Source of the DNA: Certhia americana
Taxonomy: Eukaryota > Chordata > Aves > Passeriformes > Certhiidae
Reading direction: 5' to 3'
Assembly: GCA_018697195.1 (NCBI GenBank)
Contig: CM031864.1
Coordinates: 15,946,263-16,010,262, forward strand
DNA length: 64,000 nucleotides
Positions 11,981 through 25,077 of the stretch are shown here, in pieces. Position 1 is the stretch's first letter. Every line of letters starts with the position of its first letter. Under the pieces are notes generated by a model. The model was given only the letters and a program-made list of their open reading frames with translations, was not told the DNA's origin and did not search any database. Made by a program: the position numbers and the translations under genes.

Positions 11981-14900
11981 AAACACATCAGGCCTGCAGA
12001 AACCAAGACACCAAAGCTTTGTGCCCAGGGACTATAAAACTTAAACTCACTGAGTGAAAAGAGTCAAACAATATGATTTTCTATTACAGAATGTTACCAA
12101 TACGTGCATATAAAAAAAAAAAAAGATTGTTGCACTTCTCAGTTTGCTGTATTATGCCACATTGTGAAATCAAGAGAACCCACAATGTACTTCCACCAAG
12201 ATTTACTGTTTATTGGGGAAGCCGATAAACCAGAGTATCTGATGCTGTCATGGGAACAAACAAGGATGCAAACAAGGAGACAGTGTTCTGACAGTCCTCA
12301 ATCACTGACAAAACCAGTTTCTGGTTACTGAAGGGATAGCCAGCATGAAAATTCCAGTGTGCTCCATATAGTCCATGTAGGCACAGTGACAAAAAGAGAG
12401 CATTTCACTTCTGACTGAGCTTTCACTCAATTAAATGTAGTGAGATTAAGGGAAGAGGAAAATGGATCAGAAACATGAAATCTGCCTGGCAGGTTGTTTG
12501 TATTCCAGCAGGAAGTATTTAACAGTACTTCACTAATTTTCAACTACTAAATGATCAACCCTCACAGCTCTCCCATAGATATCCAGCATGGCATCTTGTC
12601 CAATGTAACCTCTTTTAGCTGGGTAATATAAATCTAAGAGTACAGAGCTGACACTCTACCCCACCCGCACCCATTTCTAATGATAATCTGTTCCTGTCCT
12701 GTCTGCTATAAAATTAAAACCATCGCTTTCTTCCTAGAAGAAATAGCCATTACATGCCTGCAAGAAAAAGATATTATATCCAATGTATGTACAGATCATC
12801 ACCTGATCTTATTACTACAGCATATTTTAGACTAGATTGGTGAAAGCTCCTGTGGATAAAAACATGAGAGAAAAATCACCTAAAAAGTCAAGAAAATAAT
12901 TTTGGAGGGACTTGTTTCTTAGATTCCTCTAAGTAAAACTAATAATTAAAAAATAAATTCTATACACAAGCAGAAACACTGTTAAGCTACACAGTTCCAT
13001 TTTGAATATGCAAATAACAGACTTCAGTCCTAAGTCTGTTTGAAAAGCTAATGCCATGCAGAAAATCATCTGATGAAATAATAATAATAATTATGAAAAG
13101 TAGTTTGAGATGGCAACTTTTTGAATGCAAGTTTTATATATTTCCACACCAAAACACAAGTCGTCCAGGCAAAAAAAGTACAAGACTTTAATATCTTGAT
13201 CACATTTTGCTTCATAGAGAAACAACTGGGAAATTGGGATATATAAAAGGATATTTTTAATTAAATCTTCAGAGATTGGTATATTGAAAGGAACTAAATG
13301 TTTCATCACCCTATTAATTTAGTAATATGAAATTAATTTCACGTTAATGTGGATAAATAAGCCTGCCTTTAATGTTAATTTCACAAAGCTAATGTCCCAT
13401 TCAGAAATTTAAAAAAAACCCCCAAACAAGTGTGCAAGCTATCTAGTTTTCACTGTTGGACTCAAGGGCCTTGAGTAAGTTAGAATCCATTTCAGGAAAC
13501 CTGGGAGATGAAGAAGCTGTGTCTGGGATGAAAAAGTGGTGCTATAAGGAAGCAGAATTTAACTCTGTTCTTACGGCCTAAAAGAGGAATTTGTGTCAGG
13601 ACACTGAATGTTGTAGATGTCAAGACTTTTTTTCCTCACCCATTATCCTCCCTGTCCTCACTAAATCAAAAGACCTGATCAACACTTCCTTTTGCCTTCA
13701 GTTTCCATCCAGAAGACTGTCTTAAAAAATGACAACAGGTTTAACATAGTAAAATTACTGCACTTCAGAATCTCCCCATGCACATCACAGAGTCTCTGTG
13801 GAACTAAGAAGAGAAGCAAATTCATGATGAGCAAATGCAACAAACATGTCATCTCTTTTTCTTTCCTCTTCAGGGGATGAGAAAAGGAGAATTGCAATTC
13901 AGCAAGTCGCTCTTTGTAAACTTTTCAAAAGGGCTTCTTGTCCATTTAGAAAGCTAAAACTGCAGCTCTATAGGGGAAAGCACTTACTAATAAAAGCAGT
14001 TTAAGAATGAAACTCTGACCACTAAGAAGTCAGTTCCAAGTCAGCCTTGCATAGGGGGAGAACAGTGAAATCTTAGCAATGGTGCTATGCATGGTTAATG
14101 GGGTAGGAAACTGACGGGTCCTTCGCAAAGTGGACTACTACAGGATGAATGACCTGTGCTGCATGAATAATGATCAGAAATAACTCCCTGAAATATAATG
14201 TAAGTTACAACCTTACAACCAAGACTCCACATTCCTGGAGTCTTGTCCTTCTTCCTTCAGGATCTGGGACAAAGAAAAGGCGAAATGCAGGAGAAAGTAC
14301 AAGTGCATTTTCTAAGTTGCTACAACAGTTGTTTTGATTTCTAAGGTTGTTTCTCCAGCAGGAGAGAAAGCCTGACAGGCATTTATTGAAACAGAAGTTA
14401 TTGTACTGGATTTATGGAATGAATTCATTTTAGGAACATAGTTAGAGGAGAAAGAAAAACAAACTACATACAACTAGTCTACACAATCAAATGAGTTCTA
14501 CTGTCTGACTACCTTTACATGGCTTAAATCTGTTTTCCTTCTTCCTTCCACCATCAAAGCCAGGAGTGTTTGCAACATAGCAATAAAATAAATACAAGCA
14601 AAGTACCAAATTAAAAATACTACAACTACTAGATTGCCATGATTCAGCATTTTTCTTTTCCCTGTATTTTTTTGATTGTCTGCTTGGTTTTGGGGGGCGT
14701 TTTTGTATACTTCAGAATGACACTGACAATGTCCGGTAAAAATGATGCAGGCTCAGAGAATGAGTTTAAAACTGGGAAAGGAAATTTTATTACACAAAGA
14801 AACAGATTATTTTCCTAAATTTATTTCATTTGTCCTGTTCTACTTCATTCCTTATCTCTCCACATTTTTCCATCTTGACTTCAAGTCCTTTTAAGGATAC

Positions 14901-17900
14901 ATCTTTACATTCTACACCTTTTTCCTGTCCAAGGTAAGGGAAGGAATACAAGGATGGACTTGCCCTATGAGGTCACTCAGCAATTACTTTTTTGAAAACA
15001 CTGCACTTTCCCTGATACTGTCAACATAAAACTGAAAGCTGAATGGGTTAGGTCAGAGAAGTTTTAGTCATCTTGGCAAATAATGACTTCTGTTGAGAAA
15101 GGGTCCACAGTCAATACTAATGTACTGTGACACATGACAGCTTCTCATGTCCACCTGGCTGAAGAGTTGTGCACGTACACTCTCAATCACTCTAATGGAT
15201 TTGGGAGGGAAGTAGTGTAAATGAACACTTACTTTACTAATTACACAACTCAATTTAGTTGAATGCCCTATAGAGCAATAGAAAATGTCCAGCTTGTAAC
15301 TAGTAAGCATACTCCAAGAAAATTTCCTAATTGTAACTCTGGAATTTGTGGTTTCTTCCCTTGCCTTGGAGAACAGTCTGGTGTAACAAGCATGAGCAGA
15401 GGAAATGAGGCAGTGCTGTAACTCCCAGCAACTCTACTGGCCCCAGGAGCACTGTGACAGTAGTCCCAATGGGTACAGGTATGTATAGCAAGCCAGAAGC
15501 AGTTCCAGCAAAGCTGCATATCCTGAACCTAGTGCTCTGCATCATTTGCACAACAGAGACCCAGAGAAGCCCTCATTTATTGTTTTACTGCAGTCACTTA
15601 CAAGAAGAATCAAGCCTCACAGCACTTTTACAAACTCAGAATAAGCAAGTTCACTGCAACCAACAAATCAAACTAAGAAAACTTCATTCTGTGGTATGAA
15701 GTATTTTGAAGAAAGTTTTAAAAGAAATAGACTTTCTTTCCTCCTTTCTTTCCCACCAGACAGCACAGTTTTTCTGAGAATCCGTGTCATCGTTCAGCTG
15801 TTTCTTCTGACAAAGCCAGAATCCAGAACAGAATCTTCATGAAAGAGAAACCAATAAATTAGAGCTCTTTGTGAAGAATTTGCCATTAGTTCTGTTTCTC
15901 CCTGCCTATTAAGATTCTTTATTTGCCTCACCCTGAGATTTCTGCTGACAAGTCTATTCATTTACTACTAGCCTAGATAAAATGCTAATAAACAAAATGT
16001 CAAAAAATGTATTCATATGACTTTCCCCTTTACACTGGGCTTGTTTTTGAAGGGACCATAGAACTAAACATTAACATCTGGTGAAATCAGGATGCTTGTA
16101 CCCTTTAAAGATTAAGTTCTATTTCAGGCTTAAAAACAACTTGGGAAAGAACTATATGAAATTTCCCTATTTCTCTGTTCTGTCAGGCATGCACAGACAA
16201 CTCTGCCACCCCACTAATTTCAGCCACTGTTCCACCTCCCATCAAAAGTAAACAAGAATATCATATGGATATATATTATAAAATGCTACACTTTCTACAG
16301 ACTTTCTGTGGCATCCCACAGATGTTTTATAGGGGGATTATAACATTTCATTAAGCTTCACAGATAGGTTGTCATTACTTCTACAGAATTGAACAGAAAA
16401 ACTCTCCAGAACCTTATTTTGCTCCCATATAAGTTTATGTTTTGTTAATGCCTCACTCCCATTAGACTGGTGTGGAACAATTATGTCCAAGTGTGTGCTC
16501 TTTGGTTGGGTATTGCCAAGGGAGTCCTCCCTTTAGCAGATTCCTGCCAGTGAAATTTAAGCATACAGTGGGCAGTGTCACAAAGTAACCACTTATAAAC
16601 AAAGACACATCAGGAAGTGCCACTATGAATTAAAGAGACCAGGAATGAAAGCTGCAAGCAGCTGGCCAGTGAGAACGGAGACAAACTGTCATTAGCTGGG
16701 CATAAAACACCTAGGTAGAGTGCCAAACTGAAAGCACTCCATAGGAGACTCCTATGTGTTTTCTCATTACTCTTGGCCATTCAGAACTTCTGGAGACTGT
16801 CATTTTCTCTGTGTAAGACTACTTGTTTAGCCTCTTTAAATAAACATGCAGTCGAAATGCAAGACGGGAAGCAGTGGTTAGTCACAGGTAAGATATTCCT
16901 TCTTTCCTCACCCCCAGTTCCTTTTAACCTGGAACATATAATTCCCCAGCAACAGCTAGATGTTCTGTGGGGTTGGAATGACACATCTCTCCAGCCAAAA
17001 CTACCATTTGTCCTAATCCAATTTGCTAGACATTTTTAGAATGAGATGTATGGGAAACACAGCTTTACCTGCTTTTATGTGAAAGTAGAGTTCTGCAGTG
17101 AGAATGGCTGATACTTTAGCTTAAAGTGTGTTTTGTGAACCATTCAGGTGAAAGGAAGAAAAAGCAGCCCTGAACATTTCCATCTTGCTTGGACTCTAAA
17201 TGAGACACCTACAATAGCAAACAAAAGGGTACCCTCAGGACGCTTTCATGCATTCATTATAAAACAAAGATTAAAACAATTATATGGAAATTAAGGATAA
17301 TATGGGATAATATGGACAATTTGTCTTTCTCTCAGTCAAACAGTAACACGGCCTAGTTCAACAAATAGCTTCACAGCTTGAGACACACTGCATGCAAAAT
17401 GATAAAATGGCTCAGGCTTTGAGGACAGTCTGAATGGCTCAGCTCTGGTAGGTGTATCTCAGAAGGATCTACAGAAGAGTCAGATTTCACTGTACTATTA
17501 ACCTTTGGCAGAAAAACCAGCAAGCTTTTTTCACTAGTTTTCACAACTACACAGATGAAAATACAAACACTGCCCTTATACACCAGCTCAGAAACCTAAA
17601 GAACCAGCATGGTAAAACTAACAGAGCTTTTCTCTCCCATCACTTTCCATTCCTCCTCACTTCTATCCAAAAAGGGCAGCTCCTAAATGATTCTGCTCTT
17701 TACAGAGCTTCAAAATATGTTGTGATTTTCCTCTAGTTACCAGTGCCACACCTATGCAAGTCATTTTTCTCCTAAAGGAAAGTATGTTCTCTTTCTAAGA
17801 GAGAAATCCTTTTGCAGCACTAGGATTGGAAACATTCTGGTTCTGAAATATGGCCTCTCTATTCTGCTGGCACCAAGAGACAGCCTATTATTATCATAAT

Positions 17901-18149
17901 CCAGAACATTTCTCACTACATAAAAGTTAAACTTGGAAGCAACTTCAAACAATACAGGCCCTGGTTTCAGCTCAGATAGAATTTTCTTCTTAGTTGCTGC
18001 TACAGCGCTGTGATTTCAGTTTAGTATGAAAATAATGTTGATAACACACTCATGTTTTAGTTATTGCTAAATCATGTTTACCCTAAATCAAGCATTTTAC
18101 ACTTTCCCATGCTCTGTCAGCAAGCAGGTGCACAAAAAACTTGATGAAA

Positions 18150-18506
18150 ACAGCCTGGACAGGTGACCTGAACTGGCAAGAGGGATATTCCACACTGCAG
18201 AATGTCATGCCCAGTATATAAACTGGGAGTAGTTGGCCAGAAGTTGCTGATCACTGCTGGGGAACAGGCTGGACATCAGTCAGTGGGTGGTGAGCAGTTT
18301 TGTTATGCGTCCATTTGTCCATCCATCCATCTCTCTCTCCTTTCACTACAGTTATTACTACTTTTCTTTCAGTTATTAAACTATTCTTATCTCAACCCCA
18401 AGGATTACATGTTTTTGGCCCCAATTCTCCTCCCCACCAAGGCTGGAGGAGTGAGTAGTGAGTGGCTGCATGGTACTTAGTCACCAGCTGGCATTAAACC
18501 ATGACA
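18150..18506 (+). mobile_element. solo LTR relic of an avian endogenous retrovirus
   Basis: The segment shows the order of a retroviral LTR: a U3 tail with a TATATAAA box at 18215-18222, an R region, an ATTAAA polyadenylation signal at 18375-18380 followed by CTATTCTTATCTCAACCCC, then a U5 end rich in GAGTGAG-type words. It closes at GCATTAAACCATGACA. The reverse complement of that end, starting TGTCATGGTTTAA, matches the terminal sequence of a very common bird LTR group. The 3' end at 18506 is well supported; the 5' end is not clear and is approximate. No gag, pol or env is next to it, and no target-site duplication could be identified with confidence. Positions that are CpG in the usual sequence mostly appear here as TG or CA, which points to an old methylated copy. 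The subfamily is not assigned. Confidence 0.82.
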
Positions 18507-21028
18507 ATACACAATTCTTGCTGGGACAGGCTCTCTCCAAGTAGATGAGGCTACAGGGAAGAAGAGAGCAATAATATAGAAGTGACAAATTTAGGGCAGT
18601 CTTGATGCTCCAAACTACAGGGGTTGAAGGAGAGAGGGGAATGATCAGTAGCTAGAAGAAATCGCCAAAACTCATACTACCCTCAAATTTGGTAAATATT
18701 CACCTAACCTGTTACTATCACTAGTTTTTCTTTTGGGAATGCTTTTCCACAGCTGGAGATAAAAACATTGATTTAATTTTCATACTTTTAGGAATGTAAT
18801 TTGAAGAAGCTTTCTGCTTTTAGACACAAAAGCTTAAAGAATCTGTGATTTATTGAGTTACAACACCCTTTGAGGTACATTAAAACACAAGGTTTTCATT
18901 AATGCCAAATACTATTTATCTCAGAAAAACTTATTGCTTAATTACACTTTAAAAATGTTGAAACAATAATGATTTTTATGATTATAAATAAAGTTTATCC
19001 AAACAACAGAGCAATTTGCCTTCAGAAAAGCAGCATAACTTTTTTTTTTGAATTTGAATAATACTGTCACAAACAGTTGTCTTAGAGTTAATGGATACAC
19101 TTGGATTATGGTGATATTACCCAAATAAGACTGTAGCACAGTTTGTCCCTTAGTGAGTTTAAATATGACCTACCCTATTAAAGAATCACAAAGTCCTTTT
19201 CCATCCATTTTTACAAATATTTTGAATGTAAGAATTCATCAGGATTTAGGGGATTAAGAAATCACTGTCCACAAAAAAGATCTGCAGAAATTTTCATTAG
19301 TTCTTTTATGAGTTGGCAGCAAATACTCTAGCTGTGAACTTTTATGAAGCTATAAATATAAAGGACCTTCTGATACTGGTATGATGATAATTCTAAATTT
19401 CCTTTTTGCAGCTGCAGTTGATCCTTTGTATTTGGTAAAAAAAAAAATCTCTTCTTGTAATTTAACAGAGAAAGTTGGCTCAACTACTGTATTGCCTTTG
19501 AGCACTCTGAGTGGAAGTTCATGAATTAAACCCACATGGCAACACAACCCCCAACCCCACCTTCCCCTTAAGGTGGCTATAAAATGTCAGTAGAAATCCA
19601 AGCTGTTTATTTTACTTAGCATTTGATTTTGTAAGTAAATGAGTTTCTAGTGGGGCGTATCTTTGTAATCAGCTCCGTTACATCACTAAACTTTTATTAA
19701 ACTATGCAATAAATTCTAAATCAATCATTAAATGTTTAAATTCAATACTAAGGGTGAAAAATAAGAATATGTAATTAGGCAATGTATTCCATAAAAGACT
19801 AGGATGTTTGATCATGGGGAGAGAAAAAACATTCTTTGCTACTGACAGCTTTTTACAAAACTTGATTTCCCAGGGGATTTATTTTTTGGGAATAAAATTT
19901 AAGAAGGGATTTTTGTCTACATATTCAAGAATTTCTGTGGTGAAAAGTATATCAAAGTTATGCTGATAGATTTGTGCTACTCTAGATTTGCTGGAATATG
20001 GTCAATATGTTTCACTTAATTGCCCAATAAACAAGGACGACTCATTTTCCTCACAGTATTTTGGGAGAAGGACATAATCTGAGAGAGAAAGGAAGTCATT
20101 CTCTTGGCTTCTGAGTTCCTATATAAATACCAGAGAAGCAAAGAAGAGTCCAGAATAAATGCCATCCAACAAGAGAAACAGATATGCTGGCCTACAATTA
20201 CCACAGTAGTAGCACAATACTTACTTTTCCTTGCATGGTTTCCTAGGATTATCAGAAGCTTGACCAGAAAAGAGGTAAAGTAACCAGGCTGCCCAGGTAT
20301 ACACCAAAACTCACTATGAGATAAGTTCCATTTGCTTGTCTCTCTCCCAAGGCAAACCAAATATCAGCTTAACTAATGGAAAGTTATCGGTCATGCAAAA
20401 GAAGAAAGCCACAGTTATCAGTCATGCAAAAGAAGAAAGCCACAGTTAGACATCCACTCTTTGTATCTGTAAATCTATGAACCAAGATGTCATATCATTT
20501 TCACTGACTCTGCTTGGGATTATGAACTAAGGACAGCAATCAAACTCTGCAGAGCACATATTTTACTGGAGCAGACTAATGATGGCCAACACTCTAAATC
20601 TGAAGAGCTTGGCTAGAGTCTCAACATAAAACATTTCAGAACTGAAATAGTTGATGTGAGCACCTATTATTCATGTCCGCTGATGGGAAATATAGGGAAT
20701 CCTTTATGTCCCTTGCCTCCATATATGGTGCATTTTCCTGTGACACAACTGAGTAATGCAGTGTGTTTGCTGATATATCTAAAAAAAGTAAACAATTGTC
20801 ATTCCTATTTTTTTTCCAGTACTATTCTGGAAAGTTCAGCCTTGCAATTTAATATATAAAATATGTTTTGAAAGAAGCTGTAAGTAGCTTCAGTGATGAG
20901 AAGAGAGGGTCTCTGTCCCTCTTTGGTTCTATTTTACAAAGCAGACCACAAAAAAGAAACATTGGAGATTGTAATTTGCTATCATTTTAACAATTGTGAA
21001 ATCGATCTCAGCTCATGCACACTATTTT
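18507..21028. other. AT-rich non-coding sequence between LTR and CR1
   Basis: No exon or RNA gene recognised. A 114-codon minus-strand frame at 20016-20360 has a hydrophobic middle but no recognisable family and appears to be chance. Confidence 0.55.
20382..20448 (+). repeat. 31-bp tandem duplication
   Basis: A 31-base unit beginning AGTTATC and ending AAGCCAC occupies 20382-20412 and is repeated at 20413-20443, followed by the first five bases of a third copy. The two full copies differ at a single position (G at 20389, A at 20420), indicating a fairly recent duplication. Confidence 0.95.
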
Positions 21029-21651
21029 TCACAGAACCAAAGAATCATTTAGATTGGAAAAGGCCTCTGAGCCTTTTCAAGTCCAAACACTGACTGATCA
21101 CCCCTTGTCAACTAGACCATGGCAGTAAGCACCATGTACAGTCATTTCTTGAAGGCCTCCAGGGATGGCGATGCTACCACCTCCCTGAGCAGGCCATTCC
21201 AATGTTTAACAACCCTTTCCATGAAGAAATTCCTCCTGATGTCCAACCTGAACCTTCCCTGGCACCGCTTGAGGCTATTTCCTCTTGTCCTATCACCTGC
21301 TACCTAGGTGGTAGGTTGACCCTACCAGAGGCTGACCCCCACCAGGCTACACCATCCTTTCGGGCAGTTGTAGAGACTGAGATGTTCCCCCTGCAACTCC
21401 TTTTCTCCTGAATGAGCTCCCCCAGCTGCTCCTCACAGAACCTGTGCTCCAGACCCTTCCCCAGATCCACTGTCCTTCTCTGGGCTCACTCCAGCCCCTC
21501 AATGTCTTTCTTGTAGTGAGGGGCCTGGAACTGGACACAGCGCTCGAGGCAGAACCTCATCAGTGTTGGAATATAGGGGGACATCACTGTCCTGGTCCTG
21601 CTGGCCACTCTGTTCTTGATAGAAGCCAGAATGCCATTTGCCTTCCTCAAT
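21029..21651 (-). mobile_element. CR1 LINE, 5'-truncated 3' end
   Basis: Read on the minus strand, this carries the typical bird CR1 3' part. There is RT/ORF2-tail sequence of the type 'CAGAATGGCATTCTGGC..', then the tract encoding the conserved end of ORF2 around 21450-21560. The 3' UTR block 'GACATCAGGAGGAATTTCTTC' lies near 21225-21245, followed by 'GTTGACAAGGGGTGATC' and a degenerate terminal AGAATC-type repeat near 21030-21050. Only the last ~620 bases remain, with no endonuclease and no catalytic RT motif, so the copy is dead. Frames at 21119-21677 (plus) and 21347-21538 (minus) are by-products of this element. Several indels suggest an old insertion. The exact CR1 subfamily is not assigned. 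Confidence 0.92.
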
Positions 21652-24399
21652 TTCAAGTTTTCTTTGGAAAAAAATAGAGCTCTAAGGTGCCTAAAAGCAC
21701 TTTTTGACTGAACAATGGTTTATTAGGTGTTCCCAACAGGTGACTGTAACTAAAAATAGGGTCACATCTAAGTAAAGTAATCCAGGTGAACAGGGGCCTC
21801 CATTTGTCCTCCTTTACATGGAGCTAGCCATGTAAAATTCAAGAAATGCACAGATATAACTTAGAAACCTAATTAGGCCATTAGAAGTAAACTCTATTAA
21901 AAACCACCCATAAGCTTTAACGATAAACTGCAGCCATTTCAAATTTAATACTGCACTAGTAATACTGCCATTGAATAATTCAACGTTCTGTAACATAAGG
22001 CAAGATGAGAGGAATGAGAAAGCACAATTGCTATTTTCATTATGATGTGCCTTTTTGGGAGGTATAGTATAAACCTCATAGCACTGGCACTAATTATTTT
22101 GGCATGTTATTGGCAGTCACAATTAGACAAAATGCAGGAATTTCTAAGAGCAAAACAAGTTCTTGGCTAGATTTCTTCAGCCCAATATACTTCAGACTTT
22201 TATTTATGGCTAAATTGAAGCTAGATGTCAAATCTGCGTCCCTTAGAACAAAATCTTAATAATTAACTGGCAAAACTGAACATGATCGTTTCTGACACAC
22301 CTACACTGGTAATTATTGCTTTGAGGCCATTTACTAATGAAATTAATGTATTCATTGCCCTAACAAATTAGCATAACTCATACATAATGCCCCACATTTC
22401 AAGACCTTCCTAGAAAAACAACACTTAATACTGCAGAATGAAATGGCAAGGGCATTACATGGAGACAGAATTCACTGAATTACTACATGTTAAAACCACA
22501 ATGGCTAAGTGTTAGTTATAAAGTAAAATGTAAACACAATGTGGGTATTGAAACCATTAATAGTGTAGTCAAGAGTACACAATCGATGATTATCTTTGCA
22601 CTTCAAATAAGCACATATTACAATAGCAGTAACCATGGAATGTAATTAACTGGCTACTTTTAGAGATATGAAGTATGAAAAGAAGGCAGTGCTGAAGCAA
22701 TTTCTTCTTCCTTCTCAAATTCATAGTAAATACAGTGTGGCTACTGTGCTTTTTCACTAATATTTCCATTCAGATTAATTCAGTGCCTGGAAGTGCCTAC
22801 AACAGCCATAGGGTCAAGCAACAGTGAAAGGCAGGATTAAATTCATTACCTTTGGAAATGAGTAAAACACTAGCACCAACCTAATGCCATTTCTAATTGG
22901 TAAGATTCTCTCAGTTTTTCCCTGAGTCTTCTATCTCACCATGCAGAACAGAGGTCAGGGAAACAAACCACTACGTGGCTAGATGCAGTCCCAGTTTGAT
23001 GGAGGCAGGGTGGAAAGCACATCTACTCTGCCAGCTCACCTGAAAGGCTGGGGACTGCACTGAGGCCCCCAGGCCACAGACCTAACTAACATGCACTGCC
23101 ACTGACAGACCACTCACATTCTATGGCCTGCAGAGTGCTGGTACGAGGCAGATTATGTAGGAGGAAGCACTGCTTTTGTGCAGGAATAATCTCTGTATAT
23201 ACTTCAAATGATAAACTTATTTTGAAGGAGAAGACAGAGGCAAACCACAATGGGTTTGCAGAAAGTCATCTATACTCTGCATTGCTCAGAATTCACCCCC
23301 TGGCACAACCAGCAGATGGAAGGCCTGAGAGCTAAGGAAAATTCGACCAGTCTTCCTTCCACACACTCAAGAGCCAGCCCTAATGACAGTCACAGCAAGG
23401 TTACTTGGCTTGTGTTCTCAGAAACTGTCTAAAGGCTATTTCCTTCTGAGAAGCACTGAATAGGAGCATATTCTTGTGCCACCCATTTTTCCTCCCTCCT
23501 GCACAGGCAATAAATGCAAAGAAACACAGAGTTCCTTAGCAGATCCTCAATTGCATCAGTACCTATTCCTAAAAATGAAAGAAAAAAAAAAAAAAGGGGA
23601 GGAATACTATGGAATAATCACCTCAAGCAATAAGTTTCCCTGGAACCCCATCCATATGTGTTTGGCTCCTGTCTACAAGCATAAAGTTTTATATGTTTAT
23701 CAATGTTTCTATTCTAATCAATGTATTTTAGATTGTCTCAATATCCATACAAATGTCTGATCTTTTTCAACCATCTTAAGTTCTCCACTCCTGTGATATC
23801 TTATGCCAATGAGTTCTATATGCTAATAAAAACTGCATGAAATTTCATTTGACCAGTTCTCTGTCTTGCTTGTCAAGTCATTCCCCTTCCTCCCCCAAAA
23901 ATTCCTCTCCATTTGAGAATTCCTCATTTTGCAACTTTCCCCACTTTGAATTAAAGAGTCTCTCCTACAACAGTCTTTCCTTGACTATATCTAGATCTCT
24001 TTTGTTTTAACTTTATATTTTTTCATTAATAGAAGAATTAAGAATTAAGAAAATAACCAGAACACAAGACAGCGTAAGAGGTTTTTCTAGCTGAATTTGC
24101 TTTAGACACTGCAAACATCCCAAAAGCCCATTTTAGAATATTTAAAGATTTAAAGATATTTAGAGTCCAGCAGTAGATTCCCAGTGTTGAACCACAAAGG
24201 TTATTGTGCTCTCTCTCACACAGACATGAAACCTAATTATACTGTGGCTATTACTAAGTATAGATAGATACCTTGAGGCAATTAATGTATGACTGAGAGC
24301 TCTCCATTTATGCCTGTCCGAAGACCTGATCTTTGGCCTAATCTTGTGAGCTGTCAAGAAGCTGCTTCTTTGAACTTTGGTCTACTGACACACAAAGCC
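21652..24399. other. AT-rich non-coding sequence, no gene seen
   Basis: No exon recognised. The part at about 22080-22640 is rich in homeodomain-like ATTA/TAAT words and has no repeat signature, the texture often seen in conserved non-coding elements, but that impression is not evidence of constraint. Confidence 0.5.
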
Positions 24400-24475
24400 A
24401 TTTTATAAACAGGTAAATGCTATCTCATTAATACTCCTCACAACAGCACCAGGCAGGGAACAATTTTCATTTACA
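24400..24475 (-). mobile_element. probable MIR-family SINE fragment
   Basis: The plus strand reads ATTTTATAAACAGGTAAATGCTATCTCATTAATACTCCTCACAACA in outline, which follows the reverse-complement MIR tail pattern of GCTTTACA..ATTAACTCATTAATCCTCACAACA. It is followed by a degraded GAGG-TAGG-like block. Diverged and partial. Confidence 0.55.
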
Positions 24476-25077
24476 CTACCCCTTCCTTACACTCAGTCAG
24501 TCTCCATGTATTTCTGACTGTGTTATGTAAAGCCGTAACAGCAAGCAACATTAGTGAGAACAAGAATCAGGTCTACAACATCATTTCACTGAGCAGGCAA
24601 CAAGTAGCATAAGGCCTTTTTTTTTGTGTGAGTTTTCTTATAATTTAAAAATAACTCCACACCAAAAAATTGACACCAACTTTAGTTCTACATAAAATAT
24701 TTTATAATGCTGCACTACAAGAACAGCAGTTGACAGCCAAATTAATGTATACCTTTTCATTGAGAAATAGTATCTGGTTGGAGCACAGATATCTTCATGC
24801 CATCCTCATGGCTGGTCTGTTCTACGGCATTTATAGGCCTAGCCTAAAATATTCCTACACCTGATCTATTTTGTCCAGCAAGTAATTATGTACTACAATA
24901 TTGCATTAGTATCAACTGACTGAGTCCCACTTACGTGGTGAAGGTCAGTCCTCTTTCATCCCTGGGCACTTAGTTCACCTGCTTTTCACTTTAGGTCTCT
25001 CAGTGGTACATAGGTTTTATTTTTGGCAGCATGCCTACTTTTAGTTAATTCCTTTGTCTGACATGTTGTTACTTCCC

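Larger units (their letters stand above)
2735..18149. other. long AT-rich non-coding tract
   Basis: About 15 kb with no recognisable protein-coding exon on either strand. Open frames are all near or below 100 codons and have no recognisable domain. Apart from homopolymer runs, one probable MIR fragment and short repeats listed separately, I see only unique-looking AT-rich sequence. It could contain unannotated conserved non-coding elements, which cannot be judged without alignment. Confidence 0.6.

Noticed and set aside
16773..17039. ORF with internal CACAG|GTAAGA donor-like site
   Set aside because: The start and the downstream frame have no support. The donor is one of many good matches expected by chance.
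20016..20360. 114-codon minus-strand ORF with a hydrophobic middle resembling a membrane segment
   Set aside because: T-rich codons give hydrophobic peptides by chance. No family resemblance or supporting gene structure.
21119..21677. Plus-strand ORFs inside the CR1
   Set aside because: They are antisense to the dead CR1 element and short. No sign of domestication.
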